Origin: Welwitschia mirabilis
Lineage: Eukaryota > Gnetophyta > Gnetopsida > Welwitschiales
Assembly (NCBI GenBank): GCA_051453625.1
Contig: JBOZIK010000001.1
Coordinates: forward strand, 252,072,857 to 252,136,856
Direction of reading: 5' to 3'
DNA length: 64,000 nt
Shown here: positions 42,456-55,875 of the stretch, one piece after another
Layout: the number at the start of each line of letters is the position of its first letter
Position numbering within the stretch: the first letter of the stretch is position 1
Position numbers and translations under genes: made by a program
Notes under the pieces: model-generated
The model's input: the letters and a program-made list of their open reading frames with translations, nothing else
Told to the model about the DNA's origin: nothing
Databases searched by the model: none

Positions 42456-44530
42456 AATAATAGCAATATCATAAGTTTGTGTCCTCCATTTCTTCTTAGC
42501 TTTTTAGTCACATAAAAGATATCTTATGAATAGTTGAGGAGATGTAAACTTATTATAAACATACATAGATAAATTTAAGGATAATACCTAATTAATATAA
42601 TAGGAGATTGTAACTCTAATTAATGGAATTTTAACTCAATATTTAACCACTCTTTAGACATGAGGTGGTTATAGTTTAGATTCTAAACTATACAAATATG
42701 ACTAGGTTCAACTCCATAGGCTTTCACTTCATCTTGATATACCTCCAATATAGATGACAGGTGGTATATGAGATGGATGTATGCCTGTAAATAACCCTCA
42801 TTACCTTGAAGCATCTTCGGATAGTGTAACATAATCCATTGATGCTAAGGGCTTGAGATATTAAGTTAGAGTAATTTCATACATGGGTATGACAGGAGAG
42901 TAATGATCAAATATAGTTTGAAAAGGGTATTTTTAAAAAAATGAAATACAACCCACCTTGATGATGAAATCCAAGTGTGGTGATAAACATTATTAGAATT
43001 ACTTGATTTATTTTTGGTTGATGAATACACCACACAAATACATGCATAAAATTCTAACCAATGTGAATATTTAGTAGATTATAATAATTATAATCATCAT
43101 TAGGTTCCTTTTATGTAAATAATCATAAAAAGAAAACAAGCATACAAGGACATATCTATATTCAAGATTATGATAATGAAAATCTAGATAAAGGAAATAA
43201 TCTTCTATTATTTATATAAGTAAAAGAAATATTTTTTCTTTTAATAATAATAAAAATATGTAAAATTTATTTAATTATATTTTATCAATATAATTAAAAA
43301 AAACATATTTAGAGCTATGTTAATCCTAAAACATTCTTCCATGCTCATATGACAATTTTCATAGATTGGTGCAAAGATGGTTTAAAAAAAGGGTATAGCT
43401 TAAGAATAATTATTAAGATATAAATCTTTATTTAAGATTTATATGGCTATATTAAAAGTCAATAAAAAAATGATAATCTAAAGACTATTTATATTACTTA
43501 AACTACTAACATGAAAACTCTTACAAGAATACACATTTAAAGTAAGATGAAGAAAAAAGGTAAAAGAAGTATTTCCATAAATAAAATACTATTTATAGAT
43601 AATTTTACTTAAAGTTACTAATAGAAAGATATTCTATATACTCAAATTCCCTAAAAATTTTATGTAATAATTTTTATATAATTTAAAACATTAATTTTAA
43701 CATTTTGGGCTCTAAGGAGACTTTATAGTTAAAAATCAATAATTAATTAATTATGAAGCAAAAAATGAATTATAGTAGTTTTTCAGAAACTAGACACATA
43801 ATAGGATCTCATAATATAACTTAAGGTATCTTAGAATTCTAAAAATATTATTTCTAAGGTTATCATTTAAAGTTAAAGACTATCAAATTTTCTAAAATTA
43901 TAATCCTATTATACTACACTAAAATGATCATAACTTCTAAAATACTTTGCATTTTTAAAAATTTCAAGATGTCTTGAAAATATTATTCAATTTCCTACAA
44001 TTTGAAATGCTTAAGTTTATATATATCTTAACAAATAGTTATAAAAATATAAATTAATTACTATCTTTTTCATTTATTTTCTAAAGTATTATAACAAATA
44101 AAATTTTTAAACATAATTATTCATTAGAAAAATTACTGTTTTTACATTTTTCATATTCATAACACAATCTTAAACTTACAAAAAAAATGTTTACTAATTT
44201 ATACTTACTAATTAATAACCTATAGTATTTTCTCCTATGCCTCTATTTTGGAAATTTCATTTTTGCCATAACAAAAATAGGATAAAGTTTTTATAACTAG
44301 TTACGTAATAACTTAGATCAGTAAAATAATGAATATACTGACTAATTACTTACAAAATTTAATAACTAAGTTATTAACTTAAATAATTGTAAAAATAAAA
44401 ATCAAATAAACTCAAAAAGAATCATCTACTATAAACATTAGGATTTCCATGAAAGAGTACTAGCCTAAAGAGATTTTTGAGGATCAAAATTTACCTTTAA
44501 TAAGATAGACCTAATGCATAATAGATATAG
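42456..44530. other. AT-rich DNA without recognisable gene
   Basis: No coding remnant or repeat boundary that I can support. Confidence 0.5.
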
Positions 44531-44534
44531 ATAT

Positions 44535-45206
44535 AATATTAAAATAAACATGGGTATGTAAATTTCTTTGTTTCTTTCGTAAACCTCTTGATCACTTGGC
44601 AATAATCATCCATTAGTAACCTCCATCACTAAGCATAAGAGGCCTGTCATATCTTCCTAGTGTCTTAGTGAGAGCCAATGGAAAAAAATAATATTTTATA
44701 AAATAATTTCATAAAAATCATAAATAATTCCCTAATGCAATATCACATCATTCCACTATAATATTAAAAATAGATCATATGGATGATAAGAGTTAGAAGC
44801 TTACTTGGAAAAATTAGTAAGTCCTTGATAGTTAAAGATTGATGAATATCTCAGATTAAGAGTTCCTTAGCTCTAAGCTTTTAAGCTCTAAGATTCACAC
44901 AAAAGAGAATGAAATAAAAAGAGAGGAAACAAGAAAATGCACTTATATGAAAAAAAATTGGAAAGTATCTCCTTTTACAAGAAATAAAATAATCTCTATA
45001 TATGGATTAAAAAAGGTTCATAGCTCAAGATTACAAGATCACATAACTTAGCGTTGATAAGTGGGTTGAGTAATAAGTAATACTAGAGTACAATAAGAGA
45101 TCATATTTATGACTCATGCATCTAATTAATATGATTAATCTTCTTGCTTTAATTATCAAGATTAATTACATGTAACATTTGCTTATGCTAGCTCCTTTTT
45201 AATCCT
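44535..45206. repeat. Repeat copy 1 of a pair flanking Copia element D
   Basis: It matches 48122-48840 from AAATAAACATGG onwards: GTCACTTG or ATCACTTG, AAGCATAAGAG, GTGAGAGCCAATGGAA, AAAGTATCTCCT, TGATAAGTGGNNTGAGTAATAAGTAA, GACTCATGCA. About 75-80 percent alike by eye. It may be an LTR or other element of unknown type. It ends at the 100-N gap 45207-45306. Confidence 0.65.
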
Positions 45207-45306
45207 NNNNNNNNNNNNNNNNNNNNNNNNNNNNNNNNNNNNNNNNNNNNNNNNNNNNNNNNNNNNNNNNNNNNNNNNNNNNNNNNNNNNNNNNNNNNNN
45301 NNNNNN

Positions 45307-46690
45307 ATGTAGAATAAGTTATAGTCACTAGAAACTCTTTAAGAATCTGTTATCTTAGGTGGAACTAAAAACTTTTAAGGATGTTGAATCAGATCCTTAT
45401 TGGATGAATGCAATGCAAAAAGAACTTGGACAATTCTCTTAACATCAAGTGTGATCTCTTGTTTCTAAACTAGCTGAAAAAAATGTCATAGGCAAAAAAT
45501 GGATCTTTAGAAAAAAAGTAAATGAAAAGAATGTAATCACTAAAAGCAAATATAAGCTTGTAACTCAAGTGTACTTTCAAATAGAAGAAGTAAATTGTGA
45601 TGACACTTTTTCTCCTATTGTTAGACTTAAGTCTATTAGAATATTTTTAGCTTTTACCTGTTATAAGAAAATAAAAATTTTTCAAATGGATGTAAAGAGT
45701 ACCTTTCTAAATGGACACATTGAAGAAGAGATCTACAAAACCTTAAATATAAAATTAGTGGATAATGATTTAATTCTAGTTTAAATATATGTGGATGACA
45801 TTATTTTTGGATCAACTAATAAAGGTTTATCAAATGATTTTATAAATCTAATGAGTTTTGAGTTTGAAATAAGTATGGTTAAACTAGTTAACATGTTTTT
45901 AGGTCTTTAAATCCAATAATATGATAATGGTGTTTTTATAAATCAAAAGAAATTTTCTTTAAATATTATCAAAAAATTCAGACTTAAAAATTCAAAGTGT
46001 GTGAACTCTCAAATGGTCACTAATATTAAGCTTTCTCTTGATGAAGAAGGAAAGGATATGGGTCAAAAGTTATATCATAGCATCATTGGAAGTCTCTTGT
46101 ATCTAATGGCTAGTCATCTTAACATATCATTTAGTATTTGTTCATGTGTTAGGTATCAAAGTAAACTAAAAGAATCTCATCTTACTACTACAAAGAGGAT
46201 ACTTTGCTATGTAAAAGGTACTCTTGATTTTGGACTATGATATCCAAGTAATACTTCATTAAGTTTAACAGGTTACAGTGATGCAGATTGGACTAGATGT
46301 AAAGATGATCGTAAGAGCACAAGTAGTGGTTTCTTTTTCTTTAGCAACTGCCTTATAGCTTAGTACAATAAGAAGTAATGTTTCATATCTTTATCCACAA
46401 TAGAAGTTGAGTACATAATTGTTAGGGCTCCCTACACTCAGACTCTATGGATGAAAGAAACATTGAAAGACCATGGAATAGATATCTTTGAAGTCCCTAT
46501 TCTATGCGACAATTCCCATGCCCTTTAAATCACTCACAATCCTATTCAACACACTCGCACTAATCACATCAATCTTAGGTATTAATTTATTTATGACTTG
46601 ATTGAAAAAAAAATTATCACACTTAAATGTCTATACTCAAGATTAATTAGCCAATATTTTTATAAAACCTCTATTGTCTAATCGTTTTAC
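45307..46690 (+). pseudogene. Copia element D: reverse transcriptase and RNase H
   Basis: Plus strand: AEKNVIGKKWIFRKKVNEK, DDTFSPIVRLKSIRIFLAF, FQMDVKSTFLNGHIEEEIYK, then a deletion of about 70 residues, YVDDIIFGSTN (intact catalytic box, about 45787-45820), EFEISM, FLGL, GQKLYHSIIGSLLYLMAS, SLTGYSDADWTRCKDDRKST (RNase H), LSTIEVEY, LWMKETLKDHGIDI and NPIQHTRTNHI. Frames are broken repeatedly. The YVDDIIFGST and EFE-SM wording is Sirevirus-like. The start is lost at the gap 45207-45306. Confidence 0.85.
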
Positions 46691-46869
46691 TACACTTTAT
46701 TACTTTCTAAGTATCTTATCTAAGAAAGACGTGAAAAACCAAGTCTCAACTGAGCATTATAATTTAGTTGTTGGGTTTAAACTTTTAATGTTATATCAAA
46801 TTGAACCCTAGTTGATCTCATTGATTCCTTGGTCAATCATATTTTTTTCAGTTTTTCCTATTAAACCTT

Positions 46870-48121
46870 TGTTTAAACTGGGTCGACTGCCCCATGTTAG
46901 ATTATATTTGCTAATTGATGTCAAACTAATTCCTCTGATGTAGTGTAAATTTGTTAGATATTATGTGTAGATGAGTTTGAGTTACACAAGTAAAAGATGT
47001 GGACCAAATGTGCGAAAGGAACTACTAAGTTTTTTACCTCTAGTGGGGGTCGACCGGATCCTAGAAGGATCTACCACACTTGAAGTAGATACAACAGAAA
47101 TGAACTAAACTTAAAGGGGTCGATCAGATATTTATTGGGTTAACTAGATTTAAGGAGCTAACAGTCAAGTCCCAGGTCGAAAAAAAAGAGGTTGACTAGA
47201 TCCAAGATGGGATCAACCAAATCTGAGAAGCTTTTAAGTTCATAGTTCTAGACCAAGAGACAAGGGTCAACTGGACCTAGGATGGGATCAACCAAGTCCT
47301 TATGGGGTCGACCAGATATTTATGGGTCAACTAGACAATACAAAAAAGTAAATATTATGGACATTATGTATTCATGACCTAGCCTTCACTTAGTCATTTT
47401 TTAGCTATTTATAACCGTTGGAGATACAATTCAATTGTATCAAACCCTAGTAACCCTCCATTATAAATACCTAGGTAAAAGATGACCTAGAGATCTTTTT
47501 GCCATATTTCCAAATTGGTATATTCATTGTGGATCTGAAAGATCAAGTAGCATATTGCATTGGAATATCTTTTATACTAAATCATATCTGATTGAGGAGA
47601 TCTATTCTTAGATTAGGACATCACTCAGAATCAGATCTAAGGACTTCATCACTGTCTTTATTTGGAGAAGAGACCCATTCTATGTACTAATACTAAATAA
47701 GTAATATCAGAGCTATGAAGGCTTCATTGCATCACTTCTATTTTATCTTCTAAGGTTGAGACTTAGCCTGTAAAAGTCCATTTTTAAGGTTGAAACTTAG
47801 CCTATAAAAGTCCACTTATAAGAGTTAATAGATAAGCCTGACAAAACCTATGAACTAATAGAGATCTAAGATTAAGCTTGGGAGAAGCTGATCATTGAGA
47901 GTAAAGTAGGGGAGTTCTTGAACCACTATAACTTTTGCATGCATCCAAACTGGTAGTCATCATTTTATGGTTTACTTTTTGTTTTTATTTATTCTTTATA
48001 TGCATGGTCACGAATTCATTATTTACTTATATGCAATCTATGATTAGATTCTATTAATTTGTTTTAAGCTTAAAGTATTTGTAAAGAACCTATTCACCCC
48101 CCAGGGTTCTCAATCCTATCA
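46870..48121 (+). repeat. Element D 3' LTR with GTCGAC array
   Basis: The right end is exact: CCTATTCACCCCCCAGGG then CAATCCTATCA at 48121, the Sirevirus-type LTR end. Exact GTCGAC words lie at 46882, 47049 and 47307 with about eight variants (GGTTGACTAG, GGGATCAACC, GGGTCAACTGG) over 450 bp. A TATA box TATAAATA lies at 47462-47469, downstream of the array. The left end was not fixed because no polypurine tract is visible. Confidence 0.7.
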
Positions 48122-48153
48122 AAATAAACATGGATATCCAAATCCCTCTCTCC

Positions 48154-48201
<48 letters not shown>

Positions 48202-48840
48202 TTTTAAATAATGGGCCTCCTAGTCACTTGACCATTATCATTTATTAGTAACCTTTATTACCAAGCATAAGAGAACCCTCATATCTCCTTAGTATCTGGG
48301 TGAGAGCCAATGGAAGGGAACAATATTTTATAACATAATTATATAAAAACCATAAATAATTTTCTACTTCAATATGATATCATTCCACTAGAGTATTAAA
48401 ATAAGATTATATAAATAATAAGAGTAAAGAGCTTACTTAGGAAAATTAGTAGGTCTTTGATCGTTGAAGATTGATGAAGATCCAAGATCAATACTTCCTT
48501 AGCTTCAAGATTCCAAGATCTAAGATCCAAAAGCAAGAGAATAAAAGAAAGATAGAGGAAAAAAGGAAATGCAAAAAAAAGAAAAAAAAATAAAAAGTAT
48601 CTCCTCTTATAAGAGATAAAAAGATTTTTATATATAGGTAAACAAAGGCACGTAGCTCAACATTATAAGAACATATGATTTAACATTGATAAGTGGAATG
48701 AGTAATAAGTAACATTAAATTACAAAAATAGATTATATTTATGACTCATGCACCTAACTAGGATGACTATAGAAAGATTAGTTATATGCATCATTTTCTT
48801 ATGCTAGCTTAAATCCTTCATAGGCTCAATGCTAGGTTTA
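48122..48840. repeat. Repeat copy 2, interrupted by element D at its left edge
   Basis: It begins immediately at the LTR end with AAATAAACATGG, the word that is internal in copy 1 (44546 onward). A CT microsatellite (48143-48200) lies inside. This indicates that D inserted into this repeat. Confidence 0.6.
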
Positions 48841-49440
48841 GTTCTTCATAGGCTCATAAGTAAGTCTAATTCATCTAAGACATGCATTAAAAGAATAAAT
48901 GCACAAATATCAAAATTGTCATGTAACATAATGAGATAAATGCTTCAATTCCAATGAATAAAACAATGAGTATGCTATGAACCAAGTTTCCTTATACATA
49001 TTAAAATCATAAAAGTCATGGTTGAGTAAATCTGCTCATTTATCATTTTTGGTTCTAAGTAAAAGTGCATGTACTGATTCAAATTCTTATTAATTTCAAA
49101 ATTCATAAAATCTAATCAATCACATAATACAAGGAAGAAAATGGTTATGAATAATATACTAAACCTATCACATTTATCAAAAATTTAAATAAGTTACAAA
49201 ATATATTATTACGTCTTCTTGAATTTTTTAACTTATTAGTTTTATTATGTGATTTTGATTCCTCACATAATGGGATTATCTAAATTTAAATGTTTGTATA
49301 CCTTTTATTATAAAAACCATATAACATAATTTTTATCATTTTCATAGTAAATTATAAAAATTACAACCTAAGGTTGATTTAAAATTCCATTTTATTTTCA
49401 CAACAACTTTAAATAAGGATAATTAATAATTCAACTAAAA
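48841..49440. other. AT-rich DNA without recognisable gene
   Basis: Nothing supportable seen. Confidence 0.5.
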
Positions 49441-49883
49441 GCTTAATAAATTTAATATTTAAGTAAATAAGGTTTAGAAAATATGGGATATGACAAGTCC
49501 ATACCTTTTTGTATTAGTAGATTAGAGGATAACTTTATTAAATTTACCAAATCATGATCTAGGGGTTACTTTTAGTTATAAATTAACTTCTTTAGCTTGC
49601 ATATGTATCTACCATACTCCATCTAAGAAACAATCCCTAGTGGTTGCATCATGTAAATTCCTCATCTAAGTCATCATGAAAAAAAAACATTCTTATATTA
49701 AATTAAAGAAAAACCATCAAAATTAGCTACCAAAGAAATAAGCATAGGAATAGACATTATCTTTACTACTAAAGAGAATGTCTTAGAATAATTTACATCA
49801 TAAATATGTGTATATCCTTTTGCAAGTAGCTTGAATTTAAACCTTTCAACTAAATCATTAAGAATATATCTAATAACATCCAC
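49440..49883 (-). pseudogene. Tork-like reverse transcriptase, N-terminal half
   Basis: LVERFKFKLLAKGYTHIYD and VNYSKTFSLVVKIMSI are followed by MLISLVANFDGFSLI, a stop, then YKNVF-HDDLDEEF, and further on SWFGKFNKVIL. The first catalytic aspartate position (usually QLDVKNAFLHGDL) has decayed. The YVDD part is not visible. Confidence 0.8.
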
Positions 49884-50451
49884 CCATCTAAGATCAATAA
49901 TAAGTTTATTTAAGGAAAGATGAATAAGTTCCTAGCTATTATTTTGAAAAAGCAACATCTCATCTTACATTTTCATTTTTCATGTGCTATCTAATGATAC
50001 TTCTTGAATAGATCTAGGAATTGAATTAAAGGAGAAGGAAGTAATAGAATGCTTGAATGTGTGGTCCAAAAAATCATATAAAACATGTTTCTAAGTAGGT
50101 TAAGATATGCAATATTTGACATCAGTTCTAATTAATATAAATCTGAAATTTTAAATTGAGAGGAAGATAAAGCATCTAACACAAAAGCATTTAGACTTGT
50201 AAGTTTAGAACTAGATAGTGAAGATGGATCTATGTATCTATGATGTACTAGAGTGATAAAGGACTTCATGGCTTACTACAGACAAAAATAGGTAGAGGGA
50301 TAGGATTATGAAGAATAAATAAAATAAGAAGTGAAACTAGAAAAACAAAAGTGGGAGATGTGAGATAAAAACAAGGGGTATACTCAAATAAGATAACATC
50401 TCAAAACACATACTAATGCCCTAGATATAAATTAACACATTAATATCTTTT

Positions 50452-51344
50452 CTAGAAGTGAGAGTATCCAATAAATATACATTTAATAGAACTTGTAGAA
50501 AAATTATACTTTCCTATAAAAAACTTATAAACAAAGCATACATACCGAATGGTTTTTAAAGGAATGTGAAAAAGATTATATTGTAGAAATAACATGAATA
50601 ATAAAGTTTGAATATTGAGGATTGATAATGATGCACAATTGATGAAAAAACAGAGTATGAGAACTACATCTTCCAAATAATATTTTGGAACATTCATATG
50701 ATAAAGGAAAGGAAAAGAAACATTTACTAGATGTTAATTCTTACATTAAGTAATGCTATTCTATTATGGTATGTGTACATATAAAGATAGATAATGATTA
50801 CCCTTAAATTCAAGGACATTATCTGATAATAAGACCTTGAATTTAACATTAAAATAAGTGTGAGTTTTAGCATAAGAAAATTTAAAAATATGAAATAATA
50901 TTCTTTTATTAAAAATACTATCATTTTGAAATCATCATTAATGAACGTTATAAAGTAATTAAATCACTTTGTGAAGGGAATTTTAACTAGACACCAAACA
51001 TGAGAGTGAAGAGGATTAAATGGGACATTAACATATTTCTCTACTCTAAAGGGAAAAGACATATTATTATGCTTTCCAAAACTACATGCTTTACACTATA
51101 TTACTAACACTAACTAAATAAAGAGGAATATGTACTTTAAGTTTGACAAAAAAGGAGGAACCATATGATAACCAAATAGAAAAGTGAAAGGAGAGGATGA
51201 AGTATGTAAGGCTATATTATTAAGATTAAAATGGTATAAATCATTAGACTCATAACCTTTACTAATATGTCTTCTTGTCTTGAGCTCATGTACAACACAC
51301 TGAGATGGATAAAAGATCACTAAACACTTAAGAGTCTTACACAA
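50452..51344 (-). pseudogene. Tork-like integrase remnant
   Basis: RHISKGYESNDLYHFNLNN (gag-pre-integrase, 51344-51114) and MNVPKYYLEDVVLILCFFIN followed by HIPLKTIRYVCFV and SIKCIFIGYSHF (integrase C-terminus, 50697-50452). The DDE core between them is badly decayed. Confidence 0.75.
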
Positions 51345-51429
51345 AATTACTAACTAGTAATAAATTTACTAGAAACTTAAAAATCAATAAAACTAAAGAT
51401 AATTAAAGTTGAGAATCAATATTAATATT

Positions 51430-51560
51430 ATCAATACTACTTATGATACAGATAGTGCCATTAGCTAAACTAACTCCAAAACATGTTTGTTAGACATGTG
51501 AAAGCTGGGATGAAACATAATCATGTGATCTAAAGCACCTAAGTCAAGAAGACAAGGTTG
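51430..51560 (-). pseudogene. Tork-like protease remnant
   Basis: Minus strand: VVQPCLLDLGALDHMIMFHP. This is the Copia protease start where IIDSGATDHMT is usual; the catalytic DSG has become DLG. Confidence 0.6.
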
Positions 51561-52597
51561 AACTACAAGAAAAGATGAGGAGGAGAAGGCCTAAGACTAT
51601 AAAAATAAAATCATGAAGTATTCCTCCTTTAAAATTATTACTATCTAAAATATTTTTTAGGTGATGGATTATAAGGTGCTAGAAGATTCTGAGTAATAGG
51701 TAATAACTTCTAAGATGCTATAACACTTGAGTAGTATAATTTATAGAATTATACCCTTTTAAATCCTAATGATATTCTTATAAATTTTCTTTCTTATTAT
51801 AATGCTTATGTCAATATTCTTCTAGAATAAATTTTGTACTACCATGTTTGTCTCTTGAACATAAATTTTCTCCCTTTTTTTTCACATGTATCGCCTCTAC
51901 TTGGACATCCTTCATAATCTATACCACATTTTCCTATAAATGTAAGTGTTAATTTATCAAATTCAAGATTAGATAACTTAGAAAATGTCACCCTCCTTAA
52001 TCTAGTAAAAGCCTCTATAAGATATGATGGAGAAAGATTACCAAAGATTTAATCTCATACAAGTTCATACTCACTCTTAAGATACATAGAAATACACAAT
52101 ATTAAAATATTTCCTCCACTTGATGACATCTAAAGAAATAGGATAAAATGGATTAATCTTATGACATATGCTACTCATCTCTGGAAAAAATTCTTCTAAA
52201 CTCTTTTCTTCTTATTGGGCATTAAAAAATTCTTGGTGTGTCTAATATATCCTAGTCATGTTATTGGAACTAGAATAAAGTTCCTATAGATGCTCTTATA
52301 AAATCTTAACACATTTTAAATGAATCACTTGATAACTGATGTTAGCATGATATGGATCTGTGCATCCTCTTGTATCTAATCTTTATATCTAACATTTACA
52401 AATATATAGGGATCATTAGTTATGCATTATAGCTTGTCCCTAGGAGTTAAGAAAATCTATATAGTAATAAACCTTAATAAATAATTTTCTCCATTAAGTT
52501 TTATGAAAGTCATATAAAAGGCCTAAAACTCAAAAATAAAAAATTATGGATGTCTTTCTAAAACTAAACTCTTTAGAAGAGCTCTTTTTCCCCCTAT

Positions 52598-52645
52598 CCT
52601 TTTATTTTATTTTTATTTTTATTTTTATTTTTCTTTTTCTTTTTT
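52598..52645. repeat. TTTTA pentanucleotide microsatellite
   Basis: Repeated TTTTA or TTTTTA units passing into TTTTTC. Confidence 0.85.
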
Positions 52646-53212
52646 CACCCTTAATGGAAGGAGTGTGAGATTTATTACAATAGTAACAATAATAATACCA
52701 CCACAAAAAATACACAACAAAATCCCTAGAAAGGGTTTCTTGAAAGGATTTTAATCAAGCAACTAGACAAATGCTAAACATAGGGTTTAAACACTTTTAA
52801 CACATAAATCAGAAATAAAACACCACTAAAGAGCCTTCTCCAAAGTACTTAAAAAACGTTAATAGCTAAGAAATAAAATTATCATATTATCATATGTAAA
52901 GGATATTTATAAAACTCTATCCACTATAGAAGAATGCTAAAAACACTAAAGTTACCACAAACCCTATTATTTCTAATAAGATATCTTCAATAAACCAAAA
53001 GAAGAGAAGTTGTAGAACATCATAATAAGGTTCTATCAATTCAAGAACTATTGTTCTTTTATATCATGATACAAGTATAAGTAACAACAAAAAAATACAA
53101 AATAAATTTTAGAAACCCTTGAGTGTGTTAAATACATTACATGCTTAATGAAGAGACTAGTTTTGCTTTTATATTAATCAACTAGGTTATGTTAACTCCT
53201 AAATACTAGATG

Positions 53213-53332
53213 TTAGGATTTGGTAAGAGCTTCCTTTATGGCTTTGTAATATAATGTTACTTTATAACATTAGCTCTATAACATATAATAAATATGTACA
53301 TCCATATATAATACAATATAATTATCTCTAAC
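53213..53332 (-). repeat. Short LTR of the Tork-like element
   Basis: The minus strand runs from TGTTAGAGATAATTATATTG to CCAAATCCTAACA: proper TG and CA ends and about 120 bp. It is followed by TAGTATTTAGGAG, a plausible decayed TGGTATCAGAGC primer site. An internal pair of short inverted words (TAATGTTATAAAG and TAACATTATATTAC) is present. Confidence 0.5.
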
Positions 53333-55558
53333 AACAAGGATACTAATGAAAAAAGAAGAAGGATGAGAAAGAAGAAAAAATAAATATCTTAAAATATTAT
53401 AACTAGGATAATAAGGATTGAAATTTTGTTACTTTTTGGACCTTTATTATCATCATATTATTTGAAGAGAAATTTACCAAAGATACATGCATAGCTATAT
53501 TAAAGGTACGCTCCAAATAGAAAAGTTATGTTGCTATGAATATTTCCTTTTTAAATCAACTAACACTCTTTATATTTATCATTGGAAATTTGTTTTCCTT
53601 TTTTCATGATATACCCATTCATCTTTTTTAGCCATTTTTTCAATTATTTAGAATAAAAATACATACTATATGTAAATTTCTTTTTAATGTTTTTAAAGAT
53701 CCAAAAAGAAGTACCAAAAATCTCCCTTTTTTTCACTCTTTTTAGTAATAGTCTGGGATTTGTAAAAGCTAGTAAACCTTTTCTTGTATAAGATTTATAT
53801 AACAAAGTTATTAATTCATTATAGATTAACAAATAAACCATGTCAAAAGAAATGAAAAATGAGATTAAACTTTAATAAGAGAAGAAATTAAGTCTAGAAT
53901 TCAAGAAGAAAATAAGAAAGATGAGGAACAATCATAAAGTTCTAGATTACCCACTTTTATTTCTTATGAACAAGAAAGAAAAGTAATGGAGATGGTATTA
54001 AGTAAGAATAAGAATTAAATACAAAATATTTGGAGAAAAACAAGAAAGGATAAGAAAGAAAACCCTACAAAAGGTTGATGATAGTAAAAGAGATATGATG
54101 TGTAATGTTAACATGTAAAAATTGTCATTTGTTTCAAGTATTTCAAGTTAATTTATTACAAGTGAAGACATTAATTTAACTATTTTAATCACATAAATAT
54201 GTCTTATGCTTTGTTTAATGCCATATTTAATTATATGATTTCCCTAATGACATTTTTAGGCTTTTAATGGCATTTTGGAGTACATGCTAAAAGAAAGAAC
54301 CATTCCTATACAAAACACTAGCAATGCTAATTAGACATATGGTGAGACAAGTTATTTAAAGAATTTCACTCCAAAACTCATGGTCTAAACTCATCATGAA
54401 GAAGTAAGCTATTTTTGGTTATGGGCCAAGTTACTTGTTGTACCATAATTTGCCATTAGCTTTAGCATAAAGTGACTAGTTTTACATATCAAAACCTTAG
54501 CCACAAAATCCTTAAAAGGTTAAAATCCTTGTCCTAGCCTTTATTATAGAAATATCCAAGCATCTCACTCTATAACATCTTATATTCCATTAGGCTAGTT
54601 TTATTCCATTGAACTTCATGCTAAGAATAATGCATTTATTTTTCTAAATCATTTTTTTAGGATGGGCTAGTCCTTAAAGCTAGTATAACATTTTAGTTAT
54701 GGCTTAATGTTATCTAATTATGGGTTGTAGCTTTGCTCTATTTTATATAATAAAATTATATTATTCTTTAATAGTCTCTTAATTTAAAGTATGGCTTTTT
54801 ACATGCTTTTAATAAGTTAAATAAATGGTAGTTGATTCTTTGGTGTAGTATTTTTGATAGCAAGTGTGTATGTTCTTACATACTGATTATGCTTGATATA
54901 TACTAAATTATGTTGAGTGTTTTATATTATTTGTGATTTATTTCTTCATGGTTCCATCTTAGTCTATGGTTTATACTAATGTTTGATGGTTTTTGAAAAT
55001 TTTACTTACTTTCCATGCTTATACAAATATGCTTTGAGATCTAAGATGATTTAAGGTTTTTACTAATACTTAAATGGGAAAGGTGATTATGTCATCATGC
55101 TCAAGATGTGGTAAAAGTTGACATTTATAGTTTAAAAATAAAGGAAATCTATTTTCATTGTAAGGGATCTTATTGTCATTGTTATGTTCATGCAAGATTC
55201 TAAAAGCTATGTTCCATTTTTAGTTTTAGCCTATAATCTTGATAAAATATTTCTTATCACTTTTATTCTCTTTTTTGTATATTTCCTTTCATGTATTTTT
55301 ATCCTTACTTTATTATAATTTACCATAGATATTCCTGAGGAAGGACAACACTAGAACAATACTACAAAGGAAAGTTCTAGGTTTTATTTGGTAAAACTTT
55401 TACTATGCCTTTGCAAGTTTTATATCACTTGGGTGATCTTGTGTTACAAAATATCAATATCAGGATACAAGTATTGCCATATTTTCATCATGAACATATG
55501 AGATTAATAAAATCCATAGACAATTAAGCTCTAGATTAGCCTCTTGTCATGGAGGATC
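53333..55558. other. AT-rich DNA without recognisable gene
   Basis: Open frames here are short and low-complexity. Nothing supportable. Confidence 0.5.
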
Positions 55559-55713
55559 CCTTCTAAGTTATTCTTCTTTTACTTGATATTTTACTTTTAC
55601 TCTCCCTTTATGCTTATATCTATGTCTATTAATTCCCTTCTAAGTTATTCTTCTTTTACTTGATATTTTACTTTTTACTCTCACTTTATGCTTATATCTA
55701 TGTCTATTAATTC
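55559..55713. repeat. 77-bp tandem duplication
   Basis: Two units (55559-55635 and 55636-55713) starting CCTTCTAAGTTATTC and ending TATGTCTATTAATTC differ at only a couple of positions, so this duplication is recent compared with the surrounding decay. Confidence 0.9.
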
Positions 55714-55771
55714 TTTTTAAAATATTTTCTTATGTTTTCTAATCTCTCCCCTTACCCGTCCATCTCTATGT

Positions 55772-55778
<7 letters not shown>

Positions 55779-55867
<89 letters not shown>

Positions 55868-55875
55868 CCCCCCCA
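55779..55875. repeat. Long CT microsatellite with terminal poly-C
   Basis: About 85 bp of (CT)n with one CGCT interruption, ending in a run of C. The open frames across it on both strands are artefacts. Confidence 0.95.

Larger units (their letters stand above)
49440..53332 (-). mobile_element. Decayed Tork-like Copia retrotransposon
   Basis: Minus-strand order: short LTR (53332-53213), decayed primer site (about 53212-53195), gag remnant (52300-51850), protease remnant (51560-51430), gag-pre-integrase (51344-51114), integrase tail (50697-50452), reverse transcriptase N-terminal half (49883-49440). The domain order and phrases such as GYESNDLYHF and FHIPLKT match Tork-lineage elements. All frames are broken and AT-biased. 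No 3' LTR was found. Confidence 0.75.
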
